DNA of 64,000 nucleotides from Acidihalobacter yilgarnensis. Lineage in GTDB: Bacteria > Pseudomonadota > Gammaproteobacteria > DSM-5130 > Acidihalobacteraceae. The stretch lies in contig NZ_CP017415.1 in NCBI RefSeq assembly GCF_001753245.1, forward strand, positions 2,722,040 through 2,786,039. The letters are read 5' to 3'. Under the pieces are notes generated by a model that was not told the origin of the DNA, ran no database searches, and saw nothing but the letters and a program-made list of their open reading frames with translations. Both the position numbers and the translations under genes were made by a program. Within the stretch, counting starts at the first letter, position 1. Each line of letters opens with the position of its first letter. Of this stretch, positions 16,252-25,370 are shown one piece after another.

Positions 16252-17263
16252 GCCCGCCGAAGACCCGCGCCGGGGGGCGCTCGCCCACTGGCTCGCCGGC
16301 ATCGCCACGGGCACGCGCAACCTGCGTCCCGCCTCTGGCGACGCCAGTTTCCGGCGCTACTTCCGCTTGGATACTGACGCCGGTCCGCGCATTGCCATGG
16401 ACGCGCCGCCAGCACAAGAACCGCTCGCGCCCTTTCTCGATATCTCCGTCCGCCTCGCCGCTGCGAATGTACGTGTACCGAAGATTTATGCCGCCGACCC
16501 CGCGCTTGGTTTTGCCTTACTCGACGACTTAGGCGACGTCCACTACCTCGACGTGCTCGACACGCACAGCGCCGATGTGCTCTACGGTGACGCGCTGGAT
16601 ACCCTCATCCGCATCCAATCCGCGCCCACCGATGGCCTGCCCGACTACGACCGCTCGCTGCTCGCACGCGAGATGGGGCTGTTCCCGGACTGGCTGCTCG
16701 ACCGCCACCTTGGGCTTACGCTCAACCGCGAACAGCGCGCGCGTCTGGACGCCGTGTGCGAGACACTGATCGCCAACGCGCTGACGCAGCCGCAGGTCTT
16801 CGTACACCGCGACTATCACGCACGCAACCTGATGCGCATCGCCGATGGCAATCCCGGCGTACTCGATTACCAGGATGCCGTGTGCGGCCCCATCACCTAC
16901 GACCTCGCATCCCTGCTGCGCGACGCCTATGTCACCTGGCCAGAAGTACGCGTCCATCGCTGGGCACTGAGCTACCGCGACCGCGCAGTGGCTGCAAAAA
17001 TCTGCGGGCCAGTGGACGACGCCCGCTTCCTGCGCTGGTTCGACCTCATGGGTCTGCAGCGCCAGCTCAAGGTACTGGGCATCTTCGCGCGGTTGTGCCA
17101 TCGCGATGGCAAACCGGGCTATCTCGGCGACCTGCCCCGCGTGCTCGCCTACGTCGAAACAGTCGCCCCGCGACACGCCGAAAGCATGCCGTTGGCCACG
17201 CTGATCGAAGACCTCGCATTGCGCACCCGTCTGGAGGAGGCCCGACAAACATGCGCGCCATGA
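16244..17263 (+). CDS. amgK: anomeric N-acetylmuramate/N-acetylglucosamine kinase
   Basis: A 339-residue phosphotransferase of the aminoglycoside-kinase-like fold. The catalytic loop is FVHRDYHARNLMRI at about residues 185-198 and the metal-binding VLDYQDAVCGP follows at about 205-215. In the MurNAc salvage route AmgK phosphorylates MurNAc on C1, bypassing the de novo pathway that fosfomycin blocks. The next gene, murU, overlaps it by 13 bases, which makes the assignment strong. Its ATG overlaps the end of the glycosyltransferase gene. In Pseudomonas the pair lies next to lptD; here lptD is about 16 kb away. Confidence 0.9.
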   Translation: MDRPAEDPRRGALAHWLAGIATGTRNLRPASGDASFRRYFRLDTDAGPRIAMDAPPAQEPLAPFLDISVRLAAANVRVPKIYAADPALGFALLDDLGDVHYLDVLDTHSADVLYGDALDTLIRIQSAPTDGLPDYDRSLLAREMGLFPDWLLDRHLGLTLNREQRARLDAVCETLIANALTQPQVFVHRDYHARNLMRIADGNPGVLDYQDAVCGPITYDLASLLRDAYVTWPEVRVHRWALSYRDRAVAAKICGPVDDARFLRWFDLMGLQRQLKVLGIFARLCHRDGKPGYLGDLPRVLAYVETVAPRHAESMPLATLIEDLALRTRLEEARQTCAP

Positions 17264-17952
17264 TCCTGGCCGCCGGGCGCGGTGAGCGCATGCGCCCGCT
17301 CACCGACACATGCCCCAAGCCCCTGCTGCGCGCCGGCGGCACACCGCTGATCGAACATCAGCTGCACCGACTCGCCGCCGCGGGCTACCGCAACATCGTG
17401 ATCAATCTCGCCTACCGTGGTCACATGATCCGCGCCGCTCTGGGAGATGGCGCACAACTAGGTCTGCACCTGCACTACAGTGACGAGGGCGATCGCGCAT
17501 TGGAGACCGGTGGCGGCATTCGTCATGCCCTGCCTCTGCTCGGCAAAGATCCATTTCTGGTGGTCAACAGCGATATCTGGTGCGATCACCCGCTTTTGCC
17601 GCCGGATATCGGCGATGATCTAGCGCATCTGGTAATGGTCGACAATCCGCCGCAACACCCGAGCGGCGACTTCCACCTGCACAACGGCCGCATCGACGAT
17701 GCCGACGGCCCACGGCTAACCTTCTCGGGTATCGGCTACTACCGTCCTGAATTGTTCGCCGAAACTCCTGACGGCGCCTTCCCGCTTGCCCCGCTGCTGC
17801 GCACCGCAATGGTGGCGAAACGCATCGGCGGCGAACACCACCACGGCACGTGGTTCGATGTCGGCACGCCCGAGCGACTCAACGACCTCGACACCCGTCT
17901 ACGAACCGGTAACATCCACGACCACCGTTCCCCCAGCAATCATCGGAGCTGA
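17251..17952 (+). CDS. murU: N-acetylmuramate alpha-1-phosphate uridylyltransferase
   Basis: A 233-residue nucleotidyltransferase. The N-terminus MRAMILAAGRGERMRPLTD is the UTP-binding loop (G-x-G-x-R), followed by CPKPLLRAGG with the key Lys, and VVNSDIWCD at about 102-110 provides the metal-binding Asp. MurU converts MurNAc-1-phosphate to UDP-MurNAc, completing peptidoglycan recycling with AmgK. The ATG at 17251 lies inside the amgK end. Only 4 bases separate its stop from the next hypothetical gene, so that gene may share the operon. Confidence 0.9.
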   Translation: MRAMILAAGRGERMRPLTDTCPKPLLRAGGTPLIEHQLHRLAAAGYRNIVINLAYRGHMIRAALGDGAQLGLHLHYSDEGDRALETGGGIRHALPLLGKDPFLVVNSDIWCDHPLLPPDIGDDLAHLVMVDNPPQHPSGDFHLHNGRIDDADGPRLTFSGIGYYRPELFAETPDGAFPLAPLLRTAMVAKRIGGEHHHGTWFDVGTPERLNDLDTRLRTGNIHDHRSPSNHRS

Positions 17953-17956
17953 GCCC

Positions 17957-18412
17957 ATGTCCTTCGACCCGGCGCGCGTCAGCGCCTCGTTCGCATTCGA
18001 TCCCGACACCTTCGCGGGACTGCGCCGCGATTGGTTGACCTTGCTCGACTTAAGTGTCTTCGGCGAAGTGAAGTCCAGCAAGATCGGTGCGATCGACCGG
18101 TTGCGACGGCGCCTACTGGAAATCGGCGAGGGCCTGCGCTCGCTGACCAACGACCGACGCTGGATCCCACAGCCACGCGAACAGATCAAGGGCGCCATGG
18201 GTGCCAGTCTGAAGCTGCGCGACACGTTGCTCGGCCTCGAACGTGCGGCGCAGGTCGTGGATGGCGGTAACGACTTCCCCCACTTCGAGCATGCATTGCT
18301 GGATTTCCGCCAACGCCTACTGCAACTGATCGAGCACCACGAGGCCTTGTGGACAACGTTGTTAGAAGAGCAATACGACGAGGCCGCGAATCAGGACGAT
18401 GAGGACGACTAA
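17957..18412 (+). CDS. hypothetical protein
   Basis: A 151-residue soluble, highly charged protein, predicted to be mostly helical (VKSSKIGAIDRLRRRLLEIGEGL and the acidic tail EEQYDEAANQDDEDD). No motif is recognised. It starts 4 bases after the murU stop, at an ATG with GAGC upstream. The close spacing to murU suggests co-transcription and translational coupling, but not a defined function. It has no cysteine and no membrane segment. Confidence 0.6.
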   Translation: MSFDPARVSASFAFDPDTFAGLRRDWLTLLDLSVFGEVKSSKIGAIDRLRRRLLEIGEGLRSLTNDRRWIPQPREQIKGAMGASLKLRDTLLGLERAAQVVDGGNDFPHFEHALLDFRQRLLQLIEHHEALWTTLLEEQYDEAANQDDEDD

Positions 18413-18554
18413 TCGCCGCGCGTCGGCGAATTGACGCCGTACGTCGTGAAATGGCGACAGTTGCCGTCACCGATATGGCGCCCGCATGATGGAAGCCGAC
18501 GGCCTGCAATTGCGCAGGCCTCGCTGACAATCGTCACCTCATGGAGGCTCCACA

Positions 18555-19259
18555 ATGCAACAACGTCCGATGACACATACCCTGGCCACCTGGCGCCGGA
18601 TTGCCCTCGGTGCAGGTCTGGTCCTCCCTTTGTCGGCCTTCGCCACCCCCGGATACTGGACCGACAGCGCCGGGCAGCTGGTGCATACCGGCAACGGCGA
18701 TTGCGTGCGTACCGGCACCTGGAAGCTACCCGACGCCAACAGCAGCTGCGACGCCGATCTGATGCCCAAACCGGCACCGATGCCGGCCGCCATGCCAACA
18801 CCCGCACCCGCGCCCATGGCCCCGCCTGCACCCAAAATCATCACGCTCAACGAACAGGCCAATGGCAAGTCGCACCTGGGCTTCAACAAGTACAAGGTCA
18901 CCCCAAGCGAAGGCCTCCTGCTCGACGCGCAGTTCAAGACCATCGATCCGAACACCGTGCAGTCCGTAGTCGTCACCGGCTACACCGACCGTATCGGGCG
19001 CAAGGCCTACAACATGAAGTTGTCGGAAAAGCGCGCTCAGTCGGTAGCGGGCTACATTGAGCAGCATTACCAGATCCCAGCGGAAAAAATGACTGTGCTC
19101 GGTAAGGGACCGGCCGATCCCGTGGCCACCTGCACGGGCGTCAAAGGACGCGCCGCGTTGATCAAGTGCCTGGCGCCGAACCGTCGCGTGACGGTGGCGA
19201 TTAATTGGGCCCATCAGGTTGTGCAGCACCCTGGGACCGAGATGCCCGCGCCGCAGTAA
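18555..19259 (+). CDS. OmpA-family outer-membrane/periplasmic protein
   Basis: A 234-residue protein with a signal peptide at residues 1-30 (cut near AFA-TPG), a short cysteine-containing region, a Pro/Ala-rich linker at about 71-93 and an OmpA C-terminal peptidoglycan-binding domain from about 95 to the end. The peptidoglycan-contact residues are D145 (TGYTDRIG) and R160 (LSEKRAQSV). There is no OmpA beta-barrel. It should tether the envelope to the cell wall. It is monocistronic and followed by a strong hairpin shared with the convergent ydcF gene. Confidence 0.88.
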   Translation: MQQRPMTHTLATWRRIALGAGLVLPLSAFATPGYWTDSAGQLVHTGNGDCVRTGTWKLPDANSSCDADLMPKPAPMPAAMPTPAPAPMAPPAPKIITLNEQANGKSHLGFNKYKVTPSEGLLLDAQFKTIDPNTVQSVVVTGYTDRIGRKAYNMKLSEKRAQSVAGYIEQHYQIPAEKMTVLGKGPADPVATCTGVKGRAALIKCLAPNRRVTVAINWAHQVVQHPGTEMPAPQ

Positions 19260-19274
19260 TCCCCTCATCCGACC

Positions 19275-19303
19275 GGGGGCTATGCCGCTTAGCGGCAGCC
19301 CCC
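19275..19303. terminator. strong hairpin between convergent genes
   Basis: GGGGGC-TA-TGCCGC pairs with GCGGCA-GCCCCC around the loop TTA, with a two-base bulge. It lies 15 bases past the OmpA-like stop and 15 bases before the end of ydcF. The stem is stable but no T run follows, so the terminator call is by position and stability. Confidence 0.55.
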
Positions 19304-19317
19304 CCACCTTCTCCGGC

Positions 19318-20088
19318 CTACCCGCCTGCGCGCCACGCGCGCAGGCGATACCACCATAATCCCACCACCTCATGCGCGATCTCGGCCATCATGGTGACTG
19401 CCCGTGTCTGTGGGACCCAGCCCAGCGCGCCGCGCTGAGCCCAGCTGCGATTGATGAATCCCACCGGCGCCGGAACCGGCGACATGCCGGCCTGACGGAA
19501 GGCCCAGAGCGCCCGCGGCATGTGCCAGGCCTGAGTCACCAGCAGAATGTGTCTGATACCTAGCGGGAGGAGTATGTGCGCACTCTCATGTGCATTACCC
19601 CAGGTGCTGCGGCTGCGCGTGTCTTCCCAGCGTGCCTGCAGCCCGAATTCGTCGGACAGCACACGTGCCATGAGCTGCGCCTCACTGTCATGCTCGCCAA
19701 ACCAGTCTCGGCCGCCGCTCACGAGGACCGGTAATCCACCTCGCCGCGCCAGATAGGCCGCATAGCGCACCCGTTGCAACGTCAACAAGGTAACGGCATC
19801 GCCATTGCCATAGGCCGGCGCTGGGCGGCTGCCACCGCCGATCACCACGATGGCCTGTACGTCCTTGGGTATCGTACGCAATGGCGGGTTGTGCGACTCC
19901 CAGAGACTGGCCAAGGGATATACCACTGCCGGGATGCTACCGGCATAGGCCAGACCGAAGCCGACGACGGCGAGTGTCCCGCCGATACGGCGACGTTGCA
20001 GGAGCAAAAGCAGCAGACCCAGCCCGAGCAGCAGCAGAGGACCCGCAGGCGGGAGGAAAAGCAGTTCCAATAAGGTTCTAGACCACAT
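19318..20088 (-). CDS. YdcF/ElyC-family (DUF218) membrane protein
   Basis: About 256 residues with two N-terminal membrane helices (LLFLPPAGPLLLLGLGLLLL and a second to about 60), then the DUF218 domain: VQAIVVIGGGSRPAP, LTLQRVRYAAYLARRGGLPVLVSGGR, DTRSRSTWGNAHES and ILLVTQAWHMPRALWAFRQAG. In E. coli ElyC affects peptidoglycan precursor handling at low temperature. The ATG at 20088 has GGAG six bases upstream; a GTG at 20106 is a weaker option. It overlaps the end of the upstream GGDEF-EAL gene by 11 bases, so the two are coupled. Confidence 0.83.
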   Translation of the reverse strand: MWSRTLLELLFLPPAGPLLLLGLGLLLLLLQRRRIGGTLAVVGFGLAYAGSIPAVVYPLASLWESHNPPLRTIPKDVQAIVVIGGGSRPAPAYGNGDAVTLLTLQRVRYAAYLARRGGLPVLVSGGRDWFGEHDSEAQLMARVLSDEFGLQARWEDTRSRSTWGNAHESAHILLPLGIRHILLVTQAWHMPRALWAFRQAGMSPVPAPVGFINRSWAQRGALGWVPQTRAVTMMAEIAHEVVGLWWYRLRAWRAGG

Positions 20089-22534
20089 CCGGATCTCCAT
20101 CGGCACGCGCTGGTTGCAGCCACGCGGTCAATTCCCGCGCCCGCATCGGGCGGGCAATGAGATAGCCCTGCAACGCCGGGCAACCGTTGTCGCGCAGGCA
20201 TTGTCGTTGTGCCAGATTCTCCACCCCTTCGGCGATCACATCGATGCCCAGCTCTCGACCAAGCTGCAACACTGTCCTGACCGCCGCCAAGCTGCGCGGG
20301 TCGTCCGGCAGGCGTTGCACGAAGCTCTTGTCGATCTTGAGCGCATCAACGCTGGCCCGACTCAGGTAATGCAGGCGCGCATAGCCACGGCCCCAGTCGT
20401 CCAAAATCAAACGGTGCCCGGCCCCGCGCAGCTGCGACAGGACCTGTTGCTGTGCCGGCGAATCGTCGATCAGCACGTTCTCCAAAATCTCGAACGACAA
20501 CCACTCTCGATGCCGTAGACCACTACGTTCGATGGCCGCGGCCACTCGCGCCGGGTAGGTCTGGTCCGAACATTGCGCCACCGACAGATTCACGGCAACG
20601 CGACGTGCATCCAGCCCTGCCACTTCCCATTCGCGGAGCTGGCGCAACACGGCGTCGAGTACCCAGTTGTCCATCAGGCGAACCATACCGACCGCCTCGG
20701 CAGTCGGCACGAACTGATCCGCACTGAGCAGACCCAGCTCCGGATGGCGCCAACGGATCAGCGCCTCCGTGCCTAGCAATCGCCCGTCCTCGCTGCTCAC
20801 CACCGGCTGATAATGCATTTCGAGCTGATCTTCGACGCCTAGCGCATCGCGCAGATCGCGCTCCATCCCGAGCTGTTGCTCAGCGTGTTCGCGCATCCAG
20901 CCTTCGAAGACCACACAGCGATTGCGCCCGTCGGTCTTGGCATGGCGCAGGGCCCGGTCGACATTCTGTCGCAACACCTCAATCCGCTCGCCGTCGTCCG
21001 GAAACAAGGTAACGGCTACGCTCGCGGTCACGTGTATCTCGCACCCATCCACGTGATAAGACGGCGCCCCGAGCACCTCGACCAGCCGCGCACCCAACCG
21101 GACTGCCGATTCACGATCGGCATCGCGCGCGATCACCGCGAACTCATCGCCGCCAAGACGAGCCGCCAGTTCATCGCGACGAACGATCCGCTGAATACGC
21201 TCCGCCACCGCTTGCAGAATGCGGTCGCCCACGCTGTGACCCTGGGCATCGTTGATGCGCTTGAAGTGGTCGATATCGATAAAAAGCAGTGCAATACGGG
21301 TCTTCTGCAGTAGCAAACCGGCCAGATAATCGTCGACGCGGTGGCGATTCGCGAGGCCGGTCAGAGCGTCATGGTAGGCCAGATGGCGCACCTGCCGTTC
21401 AAGTTCGCGCTGTTCGCCCACATCCTGAAACACGGCCACGTAGTGGATCTTCCCGGACGCATCGCCATCGACCCTCGCGACCGAACCGGCCAGCGGGCAC
21501 AGGCTGTCATCATCGCGATGCAGCAAGGTCTCCCCGCGCCAACGTCTCTGCTTGAGCAAGGCCTGCGTCATCGCGCGCGCCGTCGAGCGCCGACGCCCCC
21601 ACGGCAGCAACGTATAGGCGCGACGGCCCTCTAAATCCTGCTGCGGCACCCCCGAAATTCGGGCGAACGCCGGATTCGAAGAAACGATCCGCCAGTGCTC
21701 GTCGAGAATCACAATCGCCTCGGCAGAACTGTCGACCGCACGTGTATTGAGCTCAAGTCGCAAATCACGACCCACATTTTCGGCGGCGTAGGCAATGTCA
21801 TGGCTGATTTCTGCGAACAGATCATGGAAATGCGGATCGTCGAGATATTTCGACGGCAGTAATACCGTCAGGATCGCCATACCTCGCTCGGACGGGTGCA
21901 ATGGAAATGCTGCCAAGCTAACCTCGGAGGCATTCGCATCGGGGGCATTCACAAGCGTCGAAGTAGCCGGTAAATTTTCGACACCAACCCGCTGGGCCAG
22001 CTCGAAAAACACGCCATGCGTGACCCGCTCGCCGGGTTCATACGCCACATTCGTGTCGAAACCCGCCACGGCCCGCACCTGCAACCCACGAGTACCCGAT
22101 TGCCAAACACCGATCCAGGCACTATTGATCGGAGTTTGTGCGACCAGTAGAACACAGGCTTCGCGCCACAGCGTCTCCAGGTCCGGACGACGGGCAATCA
22201 GTTGATTGACTGCACCGCTTGCCCGGTAATACTGCGTCATGCGCCGCAACGCGAGTTCCGTGGCATTCGCCCGTTCCGAGGCTGCGCGCGTGCGCGCGGC
22301 CTCGGAACGGGCGCGCACCCCTAGGCGGATAAAGAAATAGAGCAGCGGCAAGCCCACCAGCGTGGTCGTGATCGCGGTGGTAATGAAGACTGCGGCGGGC
22401 ACATACCCCGTCAGTATCCAGAAGACCCAGGGCGCGATGATTTCCGCGCCGATCAGTGCAGCGGCAAGCCCGAATGCCAGCAGCCAGCTGCCGGGTAGGC
22501 TGCGAGGCGTCGCGCTCGGTGAGGTCTCTGGCAT
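20078..22534 (-). CDS. membrane-bound GAF-PAS-GGDEF-EAL cyclic-di-GMP protein
   Basis: About 818 residues from an ATG at 22534 with AAGGTGAG upstream. Two membrane helices (about 16-70), a GAF domain (about 110-250), a PAS domain (about 266-378), a diguanylate cyclase domain (385-543) with intact GGDEF at 461-465, and an EAL domain (558-808) with TEALIRW and NLSVAQ. The inhibitory I-site is RRDE instead of RxxD. The EAL loop 6 is DDWGRGYARL instead of DDFGxGYSSL. Hence cyclase activity looks possible; phosphodiesterase activity is less sure. It follows lipA, and its stop overlaps ydcF. It likely adjusts cyclic-di-GMP in response to a redox or ligand signal. Confidence 0.9.
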   Translation of the reverse strand: MPETSPSATPRSLPGSWLLAFGLAAALIGAEIIAPWVFWILTGYVPAAVFITTAITTTLVGLPLLYFFIRLGVRARSEAARTRAASERANATELALRRMTQYYRASGAVNQLIARRPDLETLWREACVLLVAQTPINSAWIGVWQSGTRGLQVRAVAGFDTNVAYEPGERVTHGVFFELAQRVGVENLPATSTLVNAPDANASEVSLAAFPLHPSERGMAILTVLLPSKYLDDPHFHDLFAEISHDIAYAAENVGRDLRLELNTRAVDSSAEAIVILDEHWRIVSSNPAFARISGVPQQDLEGRRAYTLLPWGRRRSTARAMTQALLKQRRWRGETLLHRDDDSLCPLAGSVARVDGDASGKIHYVAVFQDVGEQRELERQVRHLAYHDALTGLANRHRVDDYLAGLLLQKTRIALLFIDIDHFKRINDAQGHSVGDRILQAVAERIQRIVRRDELAARLGGDEFAVIARDADRESAVRLGARLVEVLGAPSYHVDGCEIHVTASVAVTLFPDDGERIEVLRQNVDRALRHAKTDGRNRCVVFEGWMREHAEQQLGMERDLRDALGVEDQLEMHYQPVVSSEDGRLLGTEALIRWRHPELGLLSADQFVPTAEAVGMVRLMDNWVLDAVLRQLREWEVAGLDARRVAVNLSVAQCSDQTYPARVAAAIERSGLRHREWLSFEILENVLIDDSPAQQQVLSQLRGAGHRLILDDWGRGYARLHYLSRASVDALKIDKSFVQRLPDDPRSLAAVRTVLQLGRELGIDVIAEGVENLAQRQCLRDNGCPALQGYLIARPMRARELTAWLQPARADGDPDVV

Positions 22535-22601
22535 CGTGCGGCTCACCTTGTCGATCGACTCGCCGGCCGAACGCATGGACCCACACGGGGGAAAGACATA
22601 C

Positions 22602-23558
22602 TCAGAGCACGCCGCTCGCCTGTTGATCGGCATGATAGGAAGATCGGACCAGCGGACCACTCGCCACGTGCGAGAAACCCATAGCCTCGCCCACGGTACG
22701 CAAATAGTCGAATTCGGCGGGTGGAACGAAACGGCTAACCGGCAGATGGTGCCGCGAGGGTTGCAGATACTGGCCTAGGGTGAGCATGTCGACCCGATGC
22801 GCGCGCAGATCGCGCATCACCGATTCCACCTCGTCCAGGGTCTCGCCCAGACCGAGCATCAACCCAGACTTGGTGAGCACCTCCGGGTGCGAAGCCTTGA
22901 AGCGGTCAAGCAGGGTCAGAGACCACTGGTAATCCGCCCCCGGCCGAGCCTGCCGGTACAGACGCGGCACGGTCTCCAAGTTGTGATTGAACACGTCGGG
23001 CGGCGCCGTCGACAATGCCGTCAGCGCGGGTTCCAAACGTCCGCGAAAGTCGGGCACCAGCACCTCGACCCGCAGCAGCGGGTTGAGTGCGCGTGCGCGC
23101 GAGACGCATTCGGCGAAGTGACCGGCGCCGCCATCGCGCAGGTCATCGCGGTCCACCGAGGTGATCACGACATAGCGAAGCCCCATCTCTCGAATGGTTT
23201 TCGCCAAATGTTCCGGCTCTTCCGTATCCAGGGGGTTCGGACGCCCGTGAGCCACATCGCAAAACGGGCAACGGCGCGTACAGATGTCGCCCATGATCAT
23301 GAACGTGGCGGTACCATGCTCGAAGCATTCGCCGAGATTCGGGCAGGAGGCTTCCTCGCACACGGTATGCAACGCATTTTCGCGCAGCACCCGCTTGAGG
23401 CGTTCCACGCGAGGGCCGCCCGGCACCTTGACCCGAATCCAATCCGGCTTTCGCGCCGGGCGCTCCGTGGGCGCGATTTTGATCGGAATACGCGCCATTT
23501 TTTCGGCACCACGCTGTTTATGGCCGCGTTGCGGCCCCCCCTTGGCGATCTCGCTCAT
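22602..23558 (-). CDS. lipA: lipoyl synthase
   Basis: A 318-residue radical-SAM enzyme inserting two sulfur atoms into protein-bound octanoate. The auxiliary cluster motif C-x4-C-x5-C ([12 protein letters not shown], about residues 68-79) and the radical-SAM motif CTRRCPFCD (CX3CX2C, about 94-102) are both intact. The C-terminal RSSYHAD carries the sulfur-donor cluster ligand serine (RSSYHA). It starts inside the end of lipB by 4 bases, so the lipB-lipA pair is translationally coupled and acts in sequence. Length is normal. Confidence 0.96.
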   Translation of the reverse strand: MSEIAKGGPQRGHKQRGAEKMARIPIKIAPTERPARKPDWIRVKVPGGPRVERLKRVLRENALHTVCEEASCPNLGECFEHGTATFMIMGDICTRRCPFCDVAHGRPNPLDTEEPEHLAKTIREMGLRYVVITSVDRDDLRDGGAGHFAECVSRARALNPLLRVEVLVPDFRGRLEPALTALSTAPPDVFNHNLETVPRLYRQARPGADYQWSLTLLDRFKASHPEVLTKSGLMLGLGETLDEVESVMRDLRAHRVDMLTLGQYLQPSRHHLPVSRFVPPAEFDYLRTVGEAMGFSHVASGPLVRSSYHADQQASGVL

Positions 23559-24208
23559 GCCCTGTCGGTCCCATCGTCGGTGTTAACTAAGGCCGCAGTG
23601 TACCCCAGACGATGCGCCAGCCGCTCGCCCAACGCCTGCCCTGCAGCCCACACGTCCAACGCGATGCCGCAGTCGGCAAGACTCACCACCTCAAGCCCGC
23701 GATAACCACAGGGATTGATGCGGGCAAAGGGTGAGGCATCGAGATCGACGTTGAGGGCAAGCCCGTGGTAGCTGCAGCCACGGCGCACCCGTAGACCCAG
23801 GGCCGCGATCTTACGCCCGTCGACATACACGCCGGGCGCATCGCGACGACCCACCGCCGCGATGCCATGATCGGCAAGCAGATCAATCACGGACCACTCC
23901 AGATGCTCCACCAGTGCACGTACACCGATGCGTAGGCGACGCAGGTCGATCAGCGTGTAGATCACCACTTGCCCAGGTCCGTGATAGGTCACCTGCCCGC
24001 CGCGATCACTTTGCACCACGGGGATGTCACCGGCATCGAGCACATGCTCGATGCGACCGACCTGCCCCAGGGTGAACACTGGCGGATGTTCCACGATCCA
24101 GAATTCGTCGGCAGTCTGCTCGTTGCGGGCGTCGGTATAATCCTGCATGGCCTGCCAGACGGCGCAATAATCGCGCCGCCCCATGTAATGCATGCTCAGC
24201 TGAGGCAT
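23555..24208 (-). CDS. lipB: octanoyl-[acyl-carrier-protein]:protein N-octanoyltransferase
   Basis: A 217-residue transferase moving octanoate from ACP to lipoyl domains. The catalytic lysine is in [12 protein letters not shown] at about residues 134-145, and the catalytic cysteine is in [10 protein letters not shown] at about 169-178. The [12 protein letters not shown] motif at about 72-83 is the substrate pocket. It sits between ybeD (3 bases away) and lipA, the usual gammaproteobacterial order ybeD-lipB-lipA. Confidence 0.96.
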   Translation of the reverse strand: MPQLSMHYMGRRDYCAVWQAMQDYTDARNEQTADEFWIVEHPPVFTLGQVGRIEHVLDAGDIPVVQSDRGGQVTYHGPGQVVIYTLIDLRRLRIGVRALVEHLEWSVIDLLADHGIAAVGRRDAPGVYVDGRKIAALGLRVRRGCSYHGLALNVDLDASPFARINPCGYRGLEVVSLADCGIALDVWAAGQALGERLAHRLGYTAALVNTDDGTDRA

Positions 24209-24211
24209 GCG

Positions 24212-24493
24212 CTAGAGCGCCATCGTGACCAGTTCGCAGGCGGTGAGGGCCCGGTAAATGGCATCAAGCTGTGCACGGTCGGTCGCCTCAATGGTCACGG
24301 TCATACTCAGATAGCGCCCACCGCTGCTGAGATTCTCGCGCACGGCTGTCTCGTCGATCTCCGCCACATGCTCACGAATCAGCGCCAGCACACGCACGCG
24401 GAATTCGGGCAGCGCGGGCCCGAAGACCTTGATCGGGAAGCTGCATGGAAACTCGAAGGGCGTTTCGTCGGCACCCGGCTCTTGCGTACTCAT
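24212..24493 (-). CDS. ybeD: YbeD-like (DUF493) regulatory protein
   Basis: A 93-residue protein with the DUF493 core: FPCSFPIKVFGPALPEF, SSGGRYLSMTVTIEATDRAQLDAIYRAL. The family has an ACT-like fold and probably binds a small ligand; it always sits next to lipB. I chose ATG at 24493 because the N-terminus MSTQEPG fits and because, with the corrected dat frame, its start would overlap the dat stop as ATGA. The upstream codons of the longer reading come from dat. Confidence 0.9.
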   Translation of the reverse strand: MSTQEPGADETPFEFPCSFPIKVFGPALPEFRVRVLALIREHVAEIDETAVRENLSSGGRYLSMTVTIEATDRAQLDAIYRALTACELVTMAL

Positions 24494-25358
24494 GCGCAAT
24501 CCCCCCCGTCCGCAGTTCCGCCTTGCAGGCCTGATACCAATCAGCCATCCGCCGCCAGATCGGGCCGGGCCGACCGGCGCCGACCAGCTCGCCATCCAGC
24601 CGCGTCACCGCCATGACCTCGCGCGTCGAACTGGTCAGCCATATCTCGTCTGCCGTCCGCAGCGCCTGTTCGGACACCGGGCGCTCGGCCCAAGGCAAGC
24701 CATGACGCTCGGCCAGCGAAAGCACGAGATCCCGGGTCACGCCCGGCAGTAGCATCGCACTTTTGGGCGGTGTCACGAGCACACCGTCGGTCACGATGAA
24801 CAGACTGCTCGCGCTGCCCTCCAGCACCTCACCATCGCGTACCAAAATCGCTTCGTCATCACCGGCATCCAGCGCCGCCTGCCGCAACAGCACGTTGGGT
24901 AGCAGCGTGATCGCCTTGATGTCGCAGCGCGCCCAGCGCGTATCCGCCATCACCCGCGCCGAGGCACCCGCCTCAACCCGCACCGGGTCCGGTGCATGCA
25001 GCGGACTGGCCATGGCGAACACCGTGGGTTTGACCTCCGCTACCGGAAAGGCATGATCGCGCTTGATATCGGCACCCCGAGTTACTTGCAGATAGATACC
25101 GTGATCGCCGGCGCCGGCCTCATCCACCAACGTCTGCAACAAATCGCGCCAAGCCGCACGGTCGCACGGGTTGGCAATACGCACTGCCGCCAAACTCGCA
25201 TCCAGGCGATCGAGGTGTGCCATCAACCGAAACAGATGACCGCCATAGGCGGGGATCACCTCATACACACCATCGCCGAACAGGAATCCCCGGTCCATGA
25301 CCGAGACACAAGCCTGCTCAATCGGGAGGAAGCGACCATTGAGATAGACGAGACTCAC
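24490..25358 (-). CDS. dat: D-amino-acid aminotransferase (class IV), with a suspected C-terminal frameshift
   Basis: A PLP enzyme converting D-alanine and 2-oxoglutarate to pyruvate and D-glutamate. The pattern MDRGFLFGDGVYEV (about residues 21-34) and CDIKAITLLPNVL (about 143-155, containing the PLP lysine) are that of class IV Dat proteins. As given, the frame runs on to 24372 and adds about 40 unrelated residues across ybeD. One additional G in the G7 run (24501-24507) makes it end at 24490 with residues GGDCA and produces an ATGA overlap with ybeD. The D-glutamate/D-alanine role fits the surrounding cell-wall genes. Confidence 0.88.
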
Positions 25359-25370
25359 GCGGCCTCCCGG

